From assembly GCF_002902235.1 (NCBI RefSeq), contig NZ_PPRL01000027.1:22099-55284 (forward strand): DNA of 33,186 nucleotides, in the 5' to 3' direction. The notes beneath the pieces are model-generated. The model was not told where the DNA came from. It was given only the letters and a program-made list of their open reading frames with translations, and searched no databases. A program made the position numbers and the translations under genes. This document shows, in pieces, positions 30,710 to 33,186 of the stretch. Within the stretch, counting starts at the first letter, position 1. Each line of letters starts with the position of its first letter. This DNA is from Staphylococcus ureilyticus (GTDB taxonomy: Bacteria; Bacillota; Bacilli; Staphylococcales; Staphylococcaceae).

Positions 30710-30750
30710 AAACCGTAGGCTAATTTATCATGTTAGCTTACGGTTTTTTT
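30710..30750 (+). terminator. Terminator after infB
   Basis: AAACCGTAGGCTAA at 30710-30723 pairs with TTAGCTTACGGTTT at 30733-30746 (14 pairs, one G-U), followed by a run of T residues. A strong terminator that ends the rimP-infB operon. Confidence 0.9.
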
Positions 30751-30993
30751 ATTTTAAATATGTTATCTTTTGGGTAAGAGAAGGTGTGGCTTTGAAGCAT
30801 TTGAAAAAATTGTTTATTTTTATAATTTAATATAATGTTTTGTTTTAAGTGCATAGTTACTTGTAAAATTAGCCATTTATTAAGCATTGTAAACCAGTTA
30901 AAAATTTTTTAGTAAAATTGCTTGTTATTTCAATATGGACACTAACTGTCTATGTACTTAATTAAACTTAGCATAAATAGGAGGTTATAAGTG
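30751..30993 (+). other. infB to accessory gene intergenic region
   Basis: This AT-rich region follows the infB terminator. A dyad ATGGACA-ctaac-TGTCTAT at 30935-30953 (6 of 7 positions paired) lies 25 bases before the aggagg of the next gene. TGGACA inside it resembles a -35, but no good -10 is found at the proper spacing. No gene was seen here. Confidence 0.4.
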
Positions 30994-31989
30994 ATGAGTG
31001 AATATTTAAAAGAAATAAATGAATTTTGGCAAGAATACTTGGATCAATATAACTCTATTTATGATTTAGAAACTTTAAATGAAATCAGAGAAAGACATGA
31101 CATGACTGCTTTTCTACACCCTCAAGATTTAGCATATTTAAAAAGAAATTTTGGTGAAGATTTTAGTAACATACCAAGATTTAAAAAGTTGATTGATTTT
31201 GCAAATGGAAAAGTAAAAATCAATAAGCATAGACAACGAATTGTCCAAAATGAAGCAGAATTAAGTCCAGCCATAGCAAGACCGTATTTTGGAAATCCTG
31301 AAAGAGCAGATATTGTAATATTGAAAAAAAAGGCGGAAAATGATTTTATAATTAATGATCCTACCTTACCAGATGATATGGTAGTACATTACCGTAATAG
31401 AATATTGCAAGACATACAAGGTAAATTGAATTTAAACGGTCATAAGGTATTTATTCCTTATATAGATCATCATTGTTGGTTTAAGAAATATATATATAGT
31501 AACGGATCCATTTTGAAGCAATTCAATATTAATCCCAATAGAGTGATGGTTATGAATTTCTTTCCATATCAAACTGGTCATACAGCAGGTATACCAAAAG
31601 ATTTTTTAACATTTAACCATTATCTACCGTCACAAGTTATGAATTTTGAACTCTTACTAAAAATTATAAATGATGATAAGCGTCGAATTTATATTGTTAG
31701 TGAAGAAGAACTCTTTATTTCAATCTTTAAAAATTTTACTAATAGTGATTTACATCAATATCTTGTTGACAATTTGTTTGTGCTTTCATCTAAACAGAAT
31801 AGACATATTACAGCATGTAATGTATTGAGTTATAAAGAGCATATTAGACGTTTAAAAAAGAAAGAGTCATTGAATAAAATAGATTATTATAAGTGGAATC
31901 AGCAACAAAAGAAAGAGCGAGAGCTAGGGAATTCAGATTTTATAAGAAAGCTTAAAGCTATTCAATATAAAGAAGCATTACCGCGTTAG
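30994..31989 (+). CDS. Accessory protein, possibly uracil-DNA-glycosylase-like fold
   Basis: This 331-residue protein is not part of the conserved staphylococcal order. A helical N-terminal part (about 1-90) is followed by RPYFGNPERADIVIL (97-110), a WFKKYI segment (162-167), VMVMNFFPYQTG (184-195), YLPSQVMNFELL (210-221), RIYIVS (231-236) and SSKQNRHITACNVLS (265-279). This order of segments resembles proteins annotated as uracil-DNA-glycosylase-like, where the first strand runs into Asn-Pro-Gly; here that loop is KKKAEND. So an active glycosylase is doubtful and the assignment is tentative. AGGAGG at 30979-30984 serves the ATG at 30994; a GTG at 30991 is the alternative start. It has no signal peptide or membrane segment. 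Function is unknown. Confidence 0.5.
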   Translation: MSEYLKEINEFWQEYLDQYNSIYDLETLNEIRERHDMTAFLHPQDLAYLKRNFGEDFSNIPRFKKLIDFANGKVKINKHRQRIVQNEAELSPAIARPYFGNPERADIVILKKKAENDFIINDPTLPDDMVVHYRNRILQDIQGKLNLNGHKVFIPYIDHHCWFKKYIYSNGSILKQFNINPNRVMVMNFFPYQTGHTAGIPKDFLTFNHYLPSQVMNFELLLKIINDDKRRIYIVSEEELFISIFKNFTNSDLHQYLVDNLFVLSSKQNRHITACNVLSYKEHIRRLKKKESLNKIDYYKWNQQQKKERELGNSDFIRKLKAIQYKEALPR

Positions 31990-32007
31990 TAAAATTGAAC
32001 TGACTAA

Positions 32008-32047
32008 AAAGGTAACTTTCATTTCAAATGATATGAAAGTTACCTTT
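32008..32047. terminator. Bidirectional terminator between convergent genes
   Basis: AAAGGTAACTTTCAT at 32008-32022 pairs perfectly over 15 bases with ATGAAAGTTACCTTT at 32033-32047, with a 10-base loop. Read on the minus strand it ends in TTTTT; read on the plus strand it ends in TTT. It serves both the 331-residue gene and the convergent regulator gene. Confidence 0.88.
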
Positions 32048-32056
32048 AATATGTAG

Positions 32057-32928
32057 TTAAATATGATAATGCTTGAATAATGATTTGATTTGATTTTTAA
32101 AATCTTCTACATAATGATCTGGTTTTAATAAAATGATTTCTTGTGGATATTCATATGCTAAATTTAGGCATTCGTTTTTTGAGATTATGAGTTCTGCTTC
32201 AATAAATGCTTCATTATTTTGTGAATTTAGTACTATAAATTGCCGTTGAATTTGTTCCCATATGGAAGGGAGAAATTTCATGATGACTGTTGGAACTTGC
32301 AGAAAGATGTTTTCATCAAATGCTTCATCATATTGCTCGATATCATGTATTGAGTTTAAATCTTGTGTAAAAATTTCGTGTTGATATATATAAGTAATCC
32401 AATATTTATTTTTGAAATATCTTGTGTATACCGGTACGACTTTATACGTTTGATTGTCAACATCATTTAGCAATATAATCTGTTTGTTTTGTATAGCAAG
32501 TTGAATTTTATAAATAAGTGTTGATTCTGTTAATTCGTGATTGATTGTAAATTGATTAAGTAATGTATTAGATAAAAATTTTTCAGCTAGATTCGAATTA
32601 CTGTTTAGCCCTCTAATTAAATTGTAGGTATCGATATGAATGTGAGGTGTGAAATTTTTCATCCTAAATAGCAAGTTAAGTAACCGATTATTTTTAAATT
32701 TATAGCGATCTATACTAATGCGATGTCGGCCTATATTATTTTCATAAACAATCCTTGCATTTAGCCCTTCCCATTCATGGTCTTCATATAAAAAGTTATT
32801 TATATCACTAAAATCTCGTTGTATGGACCTTACATTAACGTTTAATTGTTGTGCAAGTTCTTCTTTGCTTAATTTTTTCCGTTAAATAGACGAGTGAAAA
32901 TATAAAGTAGTCTTTCTGATTTATCCAA
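32057..32928 (-). pseudogene. WYL-domain transcription regulator, split by a -1 frame change
   Basis: On the minus strand a TTG at 32928-32926 (AAGGAG at 32943-32938) starts MDKSERLLYIFTRLFNGKN and stops at 32869. The downstream frame, open from 32881 to the stop at 32057, continues KKLSKEELAQQLNVNVRSIQ, then RDFSDINNFLY, and further on LLFRMKNFTPHIHIDTYNL. Joined, they form a regulator of about 290 residues. It has an N-terminal helix-turn-helix (SKEELAQQLNVNVRSIQRD), then a WYL-like region (KVVPVYTRYFKNKYWITYI) and a C-terminal extension. Such proteins sense ligands and bind DNA. The break lies at an A6 run; one more A restores the frame. It may be a pseudogene, a phase-variable gene, a frameshift site or a sequencing error. 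WYL assignment is likely, not certain. Confidence 0.65.
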
Positions 32929-32981
32929 GTATACACGCTCCTTATCATTTCAATAGAAAAATTCATTTTTTATTAGTTTGA

Positions 32982-33013
32982 ATTATAGCATGATACTTTC
33001 TATAATGTGTAAA
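32982..33013 (-). promoter_or_regulatory. Promoter of the split WYL regulator gene
   Basis: On the minus strand TGCTATAAT spans 32990-32982, a perfect extended -10. TTTACA at 33013-33008 is a good -35 hexamer but with a 20-base spacer. The transcript would start about 45 bases before the TTG start. Confidence 0.5.
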
Positions 33014-33186
33014 ACATTATAAAATAAATTAAAAACTTAAATGATATTAAAGTAGTGATTTTTTATAAAATTAAACTTAGTTTTTCATAAATGATCATTG
33101 TATTTAAAAAACAAAAATGTAATAAAGTTTCATTTTATAACACTTTGGAAATATAATTGTGCCTAACTGTTATGAAATCATGTTTA
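33014..33186. other. Right-edge region, possible outward promoter
   Basis: AT-rich with no gene visible. TATAAT at 33152-33157 with TTCATT at 33129-33134 (17-base spacer) could be a plus-strand promoter for whatever follows; I would expect rbfA there but cannot see it. Confidence 0.35.

Noticed and set aside
32057-32674. Treating the 205-codon minus-strand frame from the TTG at 32674 as a complete gene
   Set aside because: The same frame continues upstream to 32881 with clear helix-turn-helix sequence, and a proper start with a Shine-Dalgarno is found in the other frame at 32928, so the shorter reading is a truncation artefact.
1-33186. CRISPR arrays, insertion sequences, tRNA or rRNA genes, attachment-site repeats flanking the accessory segment
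   Set aside because: I looked for regular repeats, transposase genes, cloverleaf structures and direct repeats at the segment edges and saw none.

Overview
The window is a stretch of low-GC Firmicutes chromosome, almost certainly from a Staphylococcus species. The gene order rbgA-rnhB-sucCD-dprA-topA-trmFO-xerC-hslVU-codY-rpsB-tsf-pyrH-frr-uppS-cdsA-rseP-proS-polC-rimP-nusA-ylxR-ylxQ-infB is the staphylococcal core order, and the proteins match staphylococcal homologues from memory along their whole lengths. It does not look like S. aureus itself. Many residues differ, and the lytN and fmhC genes that I recall between sucD and dprA in S. aureus are absent. I cannot name the species. Species and family statements rest on recalled family knowledge, not on a search.

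Layout. (1) 1-1816: ribosome assembly GTPase rbgA and RNase HII rnhB. (2) 1857-4090: sucCD, with a clear promoter, a CcpA (cre)-like site in the promoter spacer, and a terminator. (3) 4244-8829: dprA, topA and trmFO. (4) 8890-12707: xerC-hslV-hslU-codY, tightly packed behind a promoter with an inverted repeat around its -10. (5) 12708-16391: rpsB (long structured leader, terminator), tsf, pyrH and frr (terminator). (6) 16494-21579: uppS-cdsA, then rseP-proS, making isoprenoid carrier, CDP-diacylglycerol, the site-2 protease and prolyl-tRNA synthetase, closed by a terminator. (7) 21744-26060: polC, the replicative polymerase. (8) 26156-30750: rimP-nusA-ylxR-ylxQ-infB, with a strong promoter, a leader hairpin and a terminator. 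(9) 30751-33186: an accessory segment where rbfA would normally be expected.

The core section is a growth-related block covering ribosome maturation, translation, nucleotide, lipid and cell-wall precursors, replication, and the global nutrient regulator CodY. The unusual part is the last 2.5 kb. A 331-residue protein that I tentatively place in the uracil-DNA-glycosylase-like fold, but lacking the expected Asn-Pro-Gly loop, converges on a WYL-type transcription regulator gene. That regulator gene is split by a -1 frame change exactly at an A6 run reading A AAA AAT followed by a stop, which is either a mutation, a phase-variable tract or a frameshift site. The two genes share a near-perfect bidirectional terminator. 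Regulators of this general architecture are known to control phage-defence genes elsewhere, so this pair is the best candidate here for an undescribed system, but that is inference.
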